Assembly (NCBI GenBank): GCA_900491605.1
Contig: UESW01004009.1
Location: 1,218,332 to 1,282,331, forward strand
Direction of reading: 5' to 3'
Length of the DNA stretch: 64,000 nt
From: Calamus simplicifolius
Taxonomy: Eukaryota > Streptophyta > Magnoliopsida > Arecales > Arecaceae
Shown: positions 9,876 through 22,087 of the stretch, one piece after another
Layout: every line of letters starts with the position of its first letter
How positions within the stretch are numbered: position 1 is the stretch's first letter
The notes under the pieces: model-generated
Databases searched by the model: none
The model's input: only the letters and a program-made list of their open reading frames with translations
What the model was told of the DNA's origin: nothing
Program-made: the position numbers and the translations under genes

Positions 9876-11286
9876 ATGGCGTCTGATGGAAGAGCCGTCG
9901 ATAGGGCCTCTAGGAAGAAGGCGGTTGCTTCCGGGTTCCATTGGGTCTCTCCGTCTCCATCGCCAGTTGAGGTGGAGCGGCTGGAGGCTTCCTTTCCGGA
10001 CGTGGTCCGAGTCCCTGTGGAGGAGCTGGAGGTCGAGATGGTGGATGGCAGTCGAGTGCCATTATTACTCGGTCTTTCCATAGGTGGGTTCCTGCTGCAG
10101 CGTTTGTGAGGGAGTTCAGGCGTGCCAGGATTCAGGGGGAGATTTCTCCGATCAGCTTGGCTTTCAGATGCCATATCTTTCGATTCGAGGACCCGAAGGC
10201 TTGCGAGTTGGTGCTGAATCGTCCTTGGGTCGTCAATGTCCAGGTTATTGGGATGGAACCTTGGAAGCCGGAGTCCATCCCGGCAGAGGACGCCATTCCT
10301 CTGGCAATGGTTTGGGTTCGTCTGCCTAATCTTCCAATGGAATTTTGGAAGGTGGAGTTCCTCAAGACGATTCGAGTCAGCAGGTCAATTTGTTTGTGCG
10401 ATGCTTCCACTCTGGCGAAATGCAGAGGTGGGTTTGCCAGGGTTTGTATCCGGGCTGATCTCCGTCGGCCGCTCCGGCCTAGAACTCGAATTCAAGGGAT
10501 TAATCGCCCGTTTTGGCAGCAATTGGCTTTTGAGAACTTGGAGGGGATCTGCTCTTTCTGTGGCACGATTCACCTCGATGGCCCATGCTCTCTATCGTTT
10601 GGGTCAGGTGAGGAGGTAGCAGAGCACAGCCCGGTCTATGGTCCTTGGCTTGCTGCAATTCGTCAACGTCGGGTTGTTTCTGATGGCCTTCGGGATGAGA
10701 GGAGGAAGTCGGATTCAGTGCCTTCGTCGTGAGCAGCTGGCAGTGGAGTTTCATCACAAAGATCCCAAGCACATCGCCGCTCTGGTGCTGCTGATGCTGA
10801 GGGATGGTGTTCCCCCATGAAGGTTGCTCGGAGGAGGGCGCTATCGTCTCAGAAGGTTGCGGTGCTCCCAGCCAAAGCTAAGGCGGGTTCAGTGGTGGCT
10901 TTTAAGCAGGGAGAGTTAGGCACTAAGTCCGTGCCGGGAGAAGGGCTTTGTGCCGGTTCTGAAATTTTAGAGAAAGGCTGTTGGTGGCTGAGAAGGAGGG
11001 GCCCCTGGAATCTGACCTGATACATCCTATGCTTATTGAGAATCCTTTTGCCTCCCTTGGTTCGGGTTCGGGTGCGGGTGTGCACCAGGTCAGTCGGGAT
11101 GGTTTTCCTGGTCCCCTTAAGAGGGCCAGACCAGTGGATGGTCCGGCTCCGAGGTCTTTCTCCAAATCAGAAAAACGGAAGGAAAAAGGCAAGGCTCCTA
11201 TGTCAAAGAGCTCTTGGGCGTCTATAGTCTCTTCAGACAGATTAAATCTGCCCTCCTGCTTTCAGGAAGGGGTCGGATGGTTATGA
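9876..11286 (+). pseudogene. LINE ORF1 (DUF4283 and zinc-knuckle protein), broken
   Basis: ORF1 encodes the nucleic-acid-binding chaperone of plant L1-type LINEs. The start is set at MASDGRAVDRASRKK (9876) by homology with the minus-strand copy. The frame shifts at about 10045, continues as REFRRARIQGEISPISLAF (DUF4283-like domain, about 10110-10400), and includes a CCHC-type knuckle CSFCGTIHLDGPC at 10550-10588. It stops at 10730 and its tail is readable in other frames to about 11286 (NPFASLGS, PGPLKRARPVDG). The knuckle cysteines and histidine are intact, but the frame is broken in at least three places. Confidence 0.8.
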
Positions 11287-11531
11287 GTCCCTGTCCTGAT
11301 AGGGCTGCTGATTCCCCATTGAAGGATCCTGTAAGAGAGCATTTCGGGTCTTAGGTCAGGCTCCCTGCCATTGGCCCAGTCTCCCCAGTCTGCTGCACTA
11401 GACATTGACTCGGAAGACCTGAAGGCCGGTTCTTCAATGATTACTGAGGGTGGCACCTTGTCAATTGGGTGCCTTACTGATATTGCTATGGTAGAGGACT
11501 AGGGAGGGGTCCTACCTCTTCTAGTTTGTAA

Positions 11532-14340
11532 ATGAAAATCCTAATTTGGAACGTTAGAGGAGCTCGAAAGCCATCATTTCGATCCTATTTTGGAAGATTA
11601 GTGCAGTTATATCATTTTGATATATGTGTTCTTTTGGAAACTAGGTTGTCCGGTGAAAGTCTGGCTCGGTTCCGGAGATAGATTTTCCGTTCTTGGTCCT
11701 CGTATGCTGTGGAGGCAGATGGTTTGTCAGGGGGTATTTTGGCCATTTGGCATGCCTCGGCTGTTACGGTTGATGCCTTCCATCAGTGCAACCAGCAGAT
11801 TGGGCTTGTTGTCACTAAGGGGTCGTCTGACCCTTGGCTTCTTTCGGCCGTATATGCCAGTACGGATTATAGGGAGAGACGGGTCCTCTGGTCTAAGTTG
11901 CTTTCCCTTCTTTCGACCGTATATGCCAGTACGGATTATAAGGTATGTGCTCGCCTATTAGCTGGCCGTCTTCGTCTTGTGATTTTCGTCTCATTTCTAT
12001 TGAACAAGGGGCATTTATTAGAGGGTGTTCTATATCGGATAATGTTCTTATTGCTCAGAATTTATGCACGATCTTCATAGAGCTCCAGCCAGTCGCTGTC
12101 TTATGGCAGTTAAGCTTCATATGGAGAGAGTTATGATAGATTAGTTGGGCTTTTTTGCACCGCTCTCTTCAGAGTTTGGGTTTGATGATTTGTTTATTGA
12201 GTGGATCATGGCCTATATTCAGAAGCCTTCCTTTGCTTTGATCATCAATGGTTGTCCGACAGTGTATTTCCACTCTTCTGTGGGGTTGAGACAGGGATGC
12301 CCTTTATCCCCTTTGTTATTCATTCTGGCTGTGGATGATTTCTCTCGTGCTTTTCATCAGGCCCAACTGGATCGGTGGATTATTCGTACATTGCCGGTAG
12401 TGTGGGTCCTTCGATCTCTCATCTTCTCTTCGCCGATGACTGTATTCTTTTGGATCAGGCCACTATTGACAATGCGGCTTCCTTATACTATATATTGCAG
12501 CGCTATTGTCAGGCTTCGGGTCAAAGGGTTAACTTTCTTAAGTCATCTATATGTTTCAGCCCGAAGACTTCTAGAACTACCAGGGAAGCCATTATTAATC
12601 TGTCAGGTATCACTACTTAGACTGATCGTTTTATGTATCTGGGGATCCCAATAACTGGTAGACGCCCTGCTGTTCTGACTATGCTGAGCTTGAGAGGCGG
12701 GTGCGACAGCATGTGGAGGGGTGGCAGGTCACTAGTTTATCTATGATGGCAGGGTCATTATTATTCATTCGGTACTCTCTTCTCTTCCATTGTATCTTAT
12801 TTCGAATGCTGTCATTCGATTACTTGTCTTAGGAAGATTGAGAGATGTTTCAGAGATTTTCTATGGGCTTCTATGCAAGATGGCCATGGTATTCATCTAT
12901 TATCCTGGGATAAGGTATGTATGCCTATCCAAGATGGTGGTCTGGGAATTCAGTCTTTGATTGTTAGAAGAGAAGCTCTTCTTGCCAGGCATGCTTCACA
13001 TTTCCTCTTGGAGCCGCAGTGTCTTTGAAGCTCTCTGATGCGTGCGAGGTATGGTGACTGGTCGTCCAGCTTGCCCATTACGATGCCCCAGGGCTCCTCC
13101 TCCTTGTGGAAGGAGATTTGTAGTTATGGCCAGTCTATCAGGGATAATATCTCTTGGATGATAGGAGATGGTTATTCGATAGATGTCGTCCAGGATACTT
13201 GGATTTCTGAGCTCCCTCTTTCGAGGTGGCCCTCCTTTATAAATATGGAAGCTCCCACCAGTTTAAAGGTTAAGGATTTGCTTTCCTCTGATCCCCTGCT
13301 TGGCATATTCCTACTGTGACCTATTTTTTTGGGAAGGAGCTCTCTCGAGGATTCTCTCGCTGCCTATTATGCCTGGTCATTCTGTTGATTCTAGGCTTTG
13401 GCAGAGATCTTGTCTCTATAGGGCCCCCACTAGGGACCTTATGAAGATGTTTAGGCCCCAGCCTCAGTGTATGGAGGATGCTGCTTGGATTTGGAAGCTT
13501 CCTATTCTTCCCAGGTTCAGTTATTCATATGGAAGCTTCTTTGAGACTGCCTTCCAACTTGTGCCCTCCTCTCCCGTAGGGGTCAGTCTATTCAGTCGTC
13601 CTGTCCTCTATGTAGGCAAAGCGAGGAGTCTTCTGATCATGCTATCTTCCTTTGCTCCAGAGCTAGACGGATATGGTATTTGATGGGCTATACTAGCAGG
13701 CGGGATGGTATGGCCTCCCCGCGATCTTTGTTTTTCCATGATATTCGGTGGGGTTCTCAGCATAAGCGAGGGCTTTGGGCTGTCACGGCTTATCAGATTT
13801 GGATGTCGAGGAATCAGCTCATCTTCTCTAATGACCCTATTGAGCCTCATAGGATTGTGAGGAAGATTAGATCATTGACGGTGGATGCGCCCGTTTTATT
13901 GGTGGAGTTGGTTCTGACTCTTCTGGCCTCTGGGGTTCCCCTGCTTCTTCGGCAGCGAACCGGCATACGGTTTTTATTTCTTGGGAACCCCCTCCAAGGA
14001 TTTGTCAAAACCAACTTTGACGGGAGCGTCCACGGTAGAGTTGCTGGTTCGGCTTTCATCATTCGAGGGCCACTGGAGACTTGTTGGCTGCTGGAGGTTT
14101 TGGTTCTCTTGACTCCTCTGTCCCGATGACTGAGCTCTATGCTGCCTGGACGGGTATTTCTTATGCTGCTCGGATTCTTCACGCTCGTAGGATCATGGTT
14201 GAGGTGATTTATGACGGTTATCTCTTGGTTGAAGAACGAGCATTGCGGTATTGGTACTGCTAACCCAATCTCAGGGATATTTGGTCTATGCTTCGGAGGT
14301 TGGCTTTGTCCAGATTTGTCATATATTTCGTGAAGCCAAT
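11532..14340 (+). pseudogene. LINE ORF2 (endonuclease, reverse transcriptase, RNase H), broken
   Basis: ORF2 starts MKILIWNVRGARKPSF at 11532, the apurinic-type endonuclease N-terminus, followed by FDICVLLETRLSGESLARFR. After about 11870 the rest of the endonuclease and the first part of the reverse transcriptase are deleted. The reverse transcriptase resumes at KVCARLLAGRLRLV (11941), then SSVGLRQGCPLSPLLFILAV (about 12277-12335) and the catalytic LLFADDCILL box (FADD 12429-12440). A zinc-finger-like linker and an RNase H starting VKTNFDGSVHGR (about 14005) close the ORF. Numerous frameshifts. Confidence 0.85.
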
Positions 14341-14507
14341 TCGACGGTGGACTGAACAGCTTCTTTTGTGGCTCAGTATACTGGATTTTGGTTATGGACA
14401 CCGGGTATCCTCTATCCTACTCTTCTGCAGCAAATTTTATTCTCTAATATATTAGACTGATTCGCACTAAACTTGTATTATCATTCGTTTGTAAAATAAA
14501 TAAATAA

Positions 14508-15920
14508 GAAATTATAAAGAGAAATGTTTTATTATTCTTGTCCTCTCTTTTCCATCCCTCTCCCTCATTAATCTCTATTATACAAGTCTTCTTAGTGAGA
14601 GAGAGAGAGAGAGAGGTGTGACAAGTTTTTAGTGGGCGATGCCGCATGTGATTTCAATCTAATGGTTTGACCGGACGCATGGGAAGGCGCGCATGCAACA
14701 AATAAAGCCAAGTAACAACAGTACTGGCTCGACCAATAAAACAAATATATCTCACATACGACGGCGTCTCGTCTCCAGGGTAACCAGCCCAGCATTTGGC
14801 ACCACTGCCACCGTTTATTCCGCTCCCCTCTCTCGCCCTCCTCCCATGGTAACCGCCCCCTGTGAGAGCCAGCCATTACAAAAGAAAGGTAAGGTAAGGT
14901 AGTGGGGATATGGAGGAAGAAGCAGCAGCAGCAGCAATATTAAAGATTATTAAAGCTATGGTTTTTTTTTTTTTTTTTCTTTTTTTTTTTTTTAATTTTG
15001 ACGAGAGGAGGAGAATAATGAGTTAGGAGGAGAAAGAATATTTTGTCACCATCCGTTCTTGGGTGCCAAACTGTGGATTCACGTGCTAGAGTTGCATTCT
15101 TGGATATATTGTTCATTGCATCATGCCGATATATATATATATATATGCTCTCCTCCTTTTTAATTGTTATCATCTTTAACGTTTCACTCCTTTTTCTTCA
15201 ATAAATTTATTATTATTTTTTAGTTCTATCTATAGAGTAGCATCTTAACCTTGCACTGGTTATTTTGTTACAAGTGTTTAATTGTCTCATATCAATTTAG
15301 CTTTCTTAATTAATTAGCTTCAATCTATCAATGGATTTTCTAATTACTATAAAGTGATTTTTTTTTTTTTTTTTTCTTTTTTCTATGGCAGCCAATAAGT
15401 TACAACTTGCCAGGACGCAGGTCCTCCTATATTCATGTCTTGAGCAATGAAAGTTTGAGCAGCAAAACATAATATAAAATGAAGCCTATTTGGGATGATT
15501 TCTCAATTATTTTAATTAAGTATAAAGTTCTTTGCTGTACCTCTACGAGGAAGAATACCAGGATCCAAGGGAAAAAATGCTGACATCTTTACCATTCGTT
15601 AGTCGGATCTCATGGCTAAATCACGCATTCGATCATCAATCCTTTGTCACATCGTGAGCGAACCAAGTCCAAAAACTCAACAAGCCGAGTTGGTGAATAT
15701 AAGTAAACTACTTTGTATATAATCCGAGCAAATGAATGGGTGGCACAGTGGCGTCCCCAAGCCTCGCTCCTCCAAAAAAAAAAATTCCCCGCAACGTTCC
15801 ATCCACGGGAAACGCGCTTTCCCGACAACTCTGGTCGAAGTGAAGGTCCTTGAACGAGAGCTTGGCCTGAAGCCCGCAGCTGCACAGATGCCCAATTCCA
15901 AGGCATTCTTGGACTCCGTG

Positions 15921-15961
<41 letters not shown>

Positions 15962-16007
15962 TCTTTTTTTTTTTTTTTTAAATTTTTTTCTTTTCCTTTC
16001 CCCCCCC

Positions 16008-16044
<37 letters not shown>

Positions 16045-16700
16045 AGAGTAAAAGCCCAAAAAGATCTTTCTTCCGGTGTTAATCTCCCACACTGTTACAC
16101 AATCACTGACAGAGTTTGTACCCTCCCCCAGCTCCTTAAAGTATCCAACGGGTCCGAGCTCGCCCTGCCATGTCCGAGAGGAGGACAGGTGTGGGGGTGG
16201 TCCCACGCTGCCTTGGACCCCCTCCTCATGTCATGTGCCTTCCATTCCATGGCCCCTTCCCTTTGAGGCTGCGCACAGCCGAGCTAGCTTGGTGTGGTAG
16301 TTGCACATGCTTCGCTTTAATCCCATGCGTTCGTCGGAAGCAAAAAAAAAACCAAAGGCGCGCCGCTCGCTCATGACCTTGATAATAATAAGGTCTAAGG
16401 TAACGCATGCTTCAGTTGCTACGTTTCTTCTAAAAAGCCAAGGGTGTATGCATGCGTTCTTTAGGGAAGAGAGAGACAGAGAGAGAGGACCAACCACGCA
16501 TGGAAGGAAGAGGATGCAATGCATGGACAATCCATGTGATAGAGTGAAGCCAAACGCCATAAAGAGGACGGAATTATTGATTACTGAAGTCTACTATTTA
16601 AGGAGGTGGATGCAATGGAGTAATTTAGGTGGGAGAGATGTGTTTGAGGGCGTGGTTGGTCACAGTATTTGGTAATTAGACCAAGGAGTGCCAGCTAATA
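14508..16700. other. Intergenic region rich in microsatellites
   Basis: No gene is supported. Simple repeats: (GA)n at 14596-14616, poly-T at 14961-14992 and 15359-15376, (AT)n at 15129-15146, (CT)18 at 15924-15959, and (GA)n at about 16012-16036. The open frames at 15616-16206 (minus) and 16076-16675 (plus) cross these repeats and show no domain. GC-richer patches at about 14640-14900 and 15730-16350 could be promoter-like DNA, but nothing decides this. Confidence 0.65.
15924..16036. repeat. (CT)18 and (GA)n microsatellites in inverted arrangement
   Basis: A 36-base CT run at 15924-15959 is followed, after a T-rich spacer with an A-rich patch and a C run, by a GA run at about 16012-16036. 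The two runs are complementary, so a transcript from either strand could fold back. Confidence 0.9.
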
Positions 16701-19700
16701 ACATTGTAATTGTCACCACCAGAGAGGTATGATTGAGATTAATTAATTAGCTTGCACTTCATTGCTAACATTGCTGTCAAGAAGATGTGCGCATTACGTG
16801 CATATATCAGGGGAATTTAATTCTTGGCATCGATCATGATTGATTGCTTTAGCAACTAGGGCCCAACCATGTTCGATTTAATTTTGATCTTTTGCTTTGA
16901 TTGTACTCACGATTATGTCTTAATTTGTGAAATAAATTGCCTAACATTTTCGACTTGTTTTACTAACGCTATCATTGCATTGTACGATGTACTCATTTTA
17001 TGATTGTTTTAACTCAACAACTGCTTTAATGATTTGAAAGAATGCTAATATTAATTAGCATAGTTGATGAAGTTTTTTTTTTTTATGAAATTAAGATTTT
17101 CTTATTGTTGCTATTAATAGTTAATAAAGTTATTAGATTATTAAATTTATATTTGAATCTTATCATGGGTAGAACCCTTTTTTTTTAAAAAAAAAATATC
17201 TAATATATAAATTTTTTTCTTTTCCACATGAATAATAGATAATAACCTTTCCTCTGTGCTCAAAGTGTCTGAATAAGAGACTCTAACTTTATTTTGGGCT
17301 AGTTGTTGGGAGAGTCAAACATTAATTGTTTGCCATCAGTTATTTGAAATAGCTACAGTTGAAGCCAACAGCTACTTCAAATACGGCATCTATTGGTACC
17401 CCTATCTAGCACCATTACTATTGATCATTTTTAATTTTACAGGATGTTATATGATCAAAGGCTATTGTTCAACTTATTTAACTATTATTCTATATTGATG
17501 ACTTTTAGAGATATATGAAGGTAGCATCATGAAAAATACTAAAAGATTAGATATTGATCTTATTCCTATATATATATAATTGGGTTTTATGACTATATAT
17601 AATTGCGCATCTATAATTTAAATTTTTTGTTTTAGGGTTATTACCGAGGAAGTTATCTTGGGATGAAAAAGATAAAAAGAACTAGTACATGTATATTTTT
17701 AGAATACTACAATTGGGGGAGCTTTGATGTATCATGATATATACTAGCTAAAATAAAACTTTGACCAAAATATATGATCGAAATTAGAGTTAGGAGTAAT
17801 TACAACCAGCAACCATTTGTTAATTGGGCAGATTAAAATATGTGCTCTATAGCTCCAAGAAATATATTGAATGAAATATTTTAGGACTCCATTAGGCCAA
17901 TTCATGATCTCTTACATAAGCTGGCTTGAAGTGCTTAGGTTGGATCAAGTTCGATTAAACTAACCTAAAGGTAATTATTCTAGGCAACACCTATTTAACA
18001 TCAGCCAGGTTTAGGTAGTTTAATTAAGCTCAAGGCAATTCAGTGAGAGTCAATCCAATTCTGACCAAACCAAAGTCTAGCCAAAAATGACACTAGAATT
18101 GCACAGGATGTTCTCCTCTCTATTTTTCTTATTTTCGATGGAGAATGCTAGGATTATGCTTGTATATTTCATGTAGCCAGGCTTGTTTTAATTTACAGTG
18201 CATGCCTCATTACAATCTTTTGCTAGAGTTCTCTGTTACAAGAATAATAGAATGATTTAAGACCCGATTGACAAACTCTTTCAGTTGAAATGAGTTTTGG
18301 AAGGACATAGTCTTATCCTAGCCAATACTTACTTTGAGATGTTTCATTTTGTAAGATATTTGAGCTTCGATTCGTTCATCGAAATGAGATCAAGCCTTGT
18401 GACTGTCATGAAAACAACTTTTAACTGAAACAGGATGGTTGTCACGCATTTCATCAGAATTTGTTAGGCCAAAAATATTGCAGGTAGGAATGACAGTGAT
18501 GGTGGTGGTAATTTAGATTTACTTTGCCAGAAAGAGAAAGCCCTCATGCTATTTGTATGTCACCAATGGAATCACCAAGATGTCTTGTTGATGCACCCAG
18601 ATTTTCTCATTAGGCAAAACATGAAGTGTGATCTTGTATGGGTCATGCTGTTGATGCCAGCTACCCATGGGGGTTGGAATCAACCTGAACCTCAAAAACT
18701 GAGAAGGTCTAGCATTTGTTGCCCATTAGTAAAGGCTGAAAGCATAAACTTCAATAAAAAGAACAGGGCAAGATTAGAAACAGATCAAAGGAGTATGATG
18801 TCAAAATTGTATACTTACACTTGTCCTTGAGGAAAAACTATATTATTTCCCAAAACACAAGGATAGGCATGATCAAACTGAACATCAGTTCCTCATGGCT
18901 TTCTTTAGGAGTACAGTGGGCAAAGTTAATCAGAATGAAGAAGAGAACAGAGCTATAGTGCTTGGCATTAGTCTAGTCAATTTATCATTATGCCCCACTC
19001 CAAAAGAATTTTATTTGAAAAAAAAAAAGCACATAATATAAGTCAAGCTTTTAGTTCCTGGCCATTGGTCTAGCTTGATGGAGTAGATCATAATATAACT
19101 GATTAAGAGGTTTTTTTGGCTTAGGCTCCTTTGTTAAGATATTTGACACCTTGTTTATGGCCATAAGAATCCCCACTAGATTTGCAACACCATTATGGAA
19201 CTCTTGAATTGCATCTGATAACTTTGATTCATAAACTATTCTAATATATTCTGAACACTTTTAAGCAAAGAAGGCAGTGACTTTCTCTTTGCCAGACCGG
19301 CAAGAGCATGAACCGTGGCGCCAAAAGTTTCCTAAATCAAAAGGTGAGGCCCCATGCTCTGAAAGAGAAATGATGGGCTGTATGCTAGTGATCAGTTTCT
19401 CTGCAATAAGTGGTGTCTCACCATAGATTTTAGAAATGAATTAACTTAAGCTTTAGAGGACAGAGCATGCTTAAATCATGCCTATTTGTACTACTCTTTT
19501 TTTTTAAAAAAAATATTCCACTACTATAGTAATCTAAAAGCATACAAACTTAATTACTAAAGTCCATTGGAAGATATTGAGTTTGCCCCAGTCCATTAGT
19601 CCTCTATCTTTCAGAGGGACCTCCTCCCACTTCTCTAATGCATGCATCATGATAGTAAAACGATCCTTAATCAAAAGAATAGGAAAACTAGCTAGAACTG

Positions 19701-20880
19701 CTTGGTTTCAGGAAGAAAGAAGTTAATAATTGCTTTCATTTGTTCTTAGTTTTGCAATTAAAACTTAATATGTGAGAAAGAATATTCTACATATGCTGAA
19801 AATTTTCTTCTGAAGTAGAAAGTATCTGAAAGCAAAAATTCAAATATTCCTCTGAGTGTTATTAACTTTTTATTCCTTTGTCAGCATCATAGGATTTTCT
19901 AGCAAATTAAACAAAGCAGAAAGAATCAAACTTTCCTTTTCAAATGGAAAGGAATTTTTGTTTTCCTTCTTTTTTTTTTTCTATGGGTTGCCAACAGAAT
20001 AAAAATATACATCACCAGCTCTCTGAAAGCTTCCAAACCTCATTACAAGAGACTAATCATTGAGAAGCCATATACTAGAGTGGGATAAATTTCTTACCAT
20101 GTCCATGGTTCATAGTTACATTCTAAACATTCAATGCATGGAACACCTACCATTCATAAGAGAGAAAGAAAAAGATGATTTGAGGCTAGTGGAGTAGCCG
20201 TAAATATTACTAGGAGATGATTGTTTTTTAGAACTTCACCAGAAGATAATTATAATGGACATCCCAACTGTTTTTTTCAGTACTTATATTAAAGTGAAAG
20301 CAATGGTGCTAATCATAGTTTTAGCAATAATTATCCAAGATGTGACATACTAATTATTTTAGTCATTCAAAATCCATTTGCGTGCTTGAGATAAATAAGA
20401 CACTGCTCTATCAAGAATAAATAAATCAATCAACAAGACATTGCCTTGGATATTATTGGATTTCTCAAACCTTATCTCCTAAACAGATGCATGAAGAGGC
20501 AGTGAAATCATGCTTCACCACCATACATACCATCCAACTTAGTTATGTTCTTAGTCCACCAACTACTTGCATGCCCTCATATGGACCCTAGAATTCACCC
20601 ACTTCTAGTTTACTTTTGCATGATACAGAGATTGCCTAACAACTTAGATTGTCTTCTGTGAGCAAAAATACCTTCTTGCCATCAATCATTGATTCATATA
20701 CACCTAACTTTCTTGGTTGTTCGAGCATGAAATCTTGCCTTCATCAAAGCATAAAGTATTAATAAAAGAATAATACTAGTAGTAATATCACTCAATGAAG
20801 ATGTCACCATTTGAGTGCATCTTGTGTTCCACTTCATGTGTTCGTAGGAAATTATCATCAAGCTTCTATAATTCTCGAGA
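16700..20880. other. Long non-coding AT-rich region
   Basis: I see no gene, RNA or clear mobile element here. The open frame at 18546-18830 (plus) has no recognised domain and no supporting context. Poly-T and poly-A tracts occur at several places, for example 19500 and 19970. Old decayed repeats may be present but could not be identified by eye. Confidence 0.55.
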
Positions 20881-20887
20881 TTGCACT

Positions 20888-21013
20888 GCTCGATCTATCT
20901 CGACAAATAATTTAGCCTAACTATGAGATCTTGAGTAAAACAAATTCAGTGCTTGATCTAACTTGGCAAATAATTTAGCCTAACTATGAAATCTCGAGTA
21001 AAACGTATCCAGT
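20888..21013. repeat. 63-bp tandem duplication
   Basis: The stretch at 20888-20950 (TGCTCGATCTATCTCG onward) is repeated at 20951-21013 (TGCTTGATCTAACTTG onward) with a handful of mismatches; the core TAATTTAGCCTAACTATGA is identical in both. Confidence 0.85.
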
Positions 21014-21018
21014 GCCGT

Positions 21019-21042
21019 CGATGACACTTGAATATGTCATCG
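21019..21042. repeat. Short palindrome with 8-bp arms
   Basis: CGATGACA and TGTCATCG flank an 8-base loop immediately after the 63-bp duplication. It has perfect arms; no function is assigned. Confidence 0.8.
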
Positions 21043-21339
21043 ATGATGACATATTTACCATTTCCATTAGAATATGATGAGACCTACTTCGAGAATCATT
21101 GGCATGTAGGGAGATTTGTAAAAATATGAATTGCAATGGGCACATGATGGGTGGCCATGCATGGGATTCTCACACGCATGCACTTCTACAGCATGTTCCT
21201 TTCAACACACTATTTATTCATTGATCACAAGCACTAACTCTTGGTTGCATTTTTGGTCTGCAATGGCTCTTTGGATGCCCCATACCATTAGAGAAACGCA
21301 GGCAAATGACCCACATTATTAGGAATATTGGCCCTGCTG

Positions 21340-21779
21340 CTAAGAAAGCAACCCCATAACCGTCTCCAATATCAATCAAAAGACCAGATCCAGATCCAAA
21401 TGAACGGACGGTCAAGATTTACTAGAAAGAGCCAGGGGATGTGGACGAACGGAGGGAAGTTCCGTAAATTTGGAAACTTGGCAGTGGCATTTAATGTCAC
21501 CGATTTTAATGCGGCAACCGGCTCGGGACGGTTTCACTAAGACACCGCGGAAACCCAAGCTCATGCTCACGGGCGGTGACCCGACCCCATCCCCAGTTTG
21601 CATGCCATTAGAGTAGGGCCAACTTGATGGATGATTAAAGAAAAATCCAAAGCAAATTTATTAACTAAAAAGTAGTGCGAAAAATTAAAGAAAAATAAAT
21701 AAAAATTAAAGAGACGCTAAATAAATAAAGGCTAAAGAGAGAAGGCCAAAGCTGGCGCTCTCTCTTCATACGGAACTAG

Positions 21780-21819
<40 letters not shown>

Positions 21820-22087
21820 GAGACTAGAAGAACCGAGGCCTGGGCAGAACCGTCTTGGTGCCCACCAAAGTGCTCTAAAAATCCTCTTGACATCAGCCAT
21901 TTCTGCTTGTGTGTTTGTTTTTCTTTTGGGCTTGGAAAGCTGCCAAGGGGAAGGGATTTGGTTTGTGGATTTTGGTTTGTTAAGCCTTGGCTTCCTTTGA
22001 TTCGCTTGCTCTCTGTCCCAGATCTCTGAAGAGTTGTTCTTGTTTTGAATAGATTCCTGAGTTTGGTTGTTCTGTTTGGTGGATAGG
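21340..22087 (+). promoter_or_regulatory. Presumed promoter and 5' leader of the HIPP gene
   Basis: This is the DNA directly upstream of the HIPP start codon. It has a GC-richer patch (21380-21600), an A/T-rich segment with AAATAAATAAAGG near 21718-21731 that could serve as a TATA-like element, and a (CT)n run at 21783-21814. CT-rich runs are common in plant core promoters and 5' leaders. The transcription start is not determined. Confidence 0.4.

Larger units (their letters stand above)
9690..14507 (+). mobile_element. L1-type plant LINE, plus-strand copy, internally deleted
   Basis: Order: 5' leader, ORF1 (9876-11286), ORF2 with endonuclease start (11532-11900), reverse transcriptase (11941-12800), zinc-finger linker and terminal RNase H (to about 14340), and an A-rich tail (AAAATAAATAAATAA near 14495). 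It is the same family as the minus-strand copy at 39811-45743, which shows that about 1.2 kb of ORF2 is missing at about 11920. Many frameshifts and stops show it is dead. The ends are approximate; no target duplication was recognised. Confidence 0.85.
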
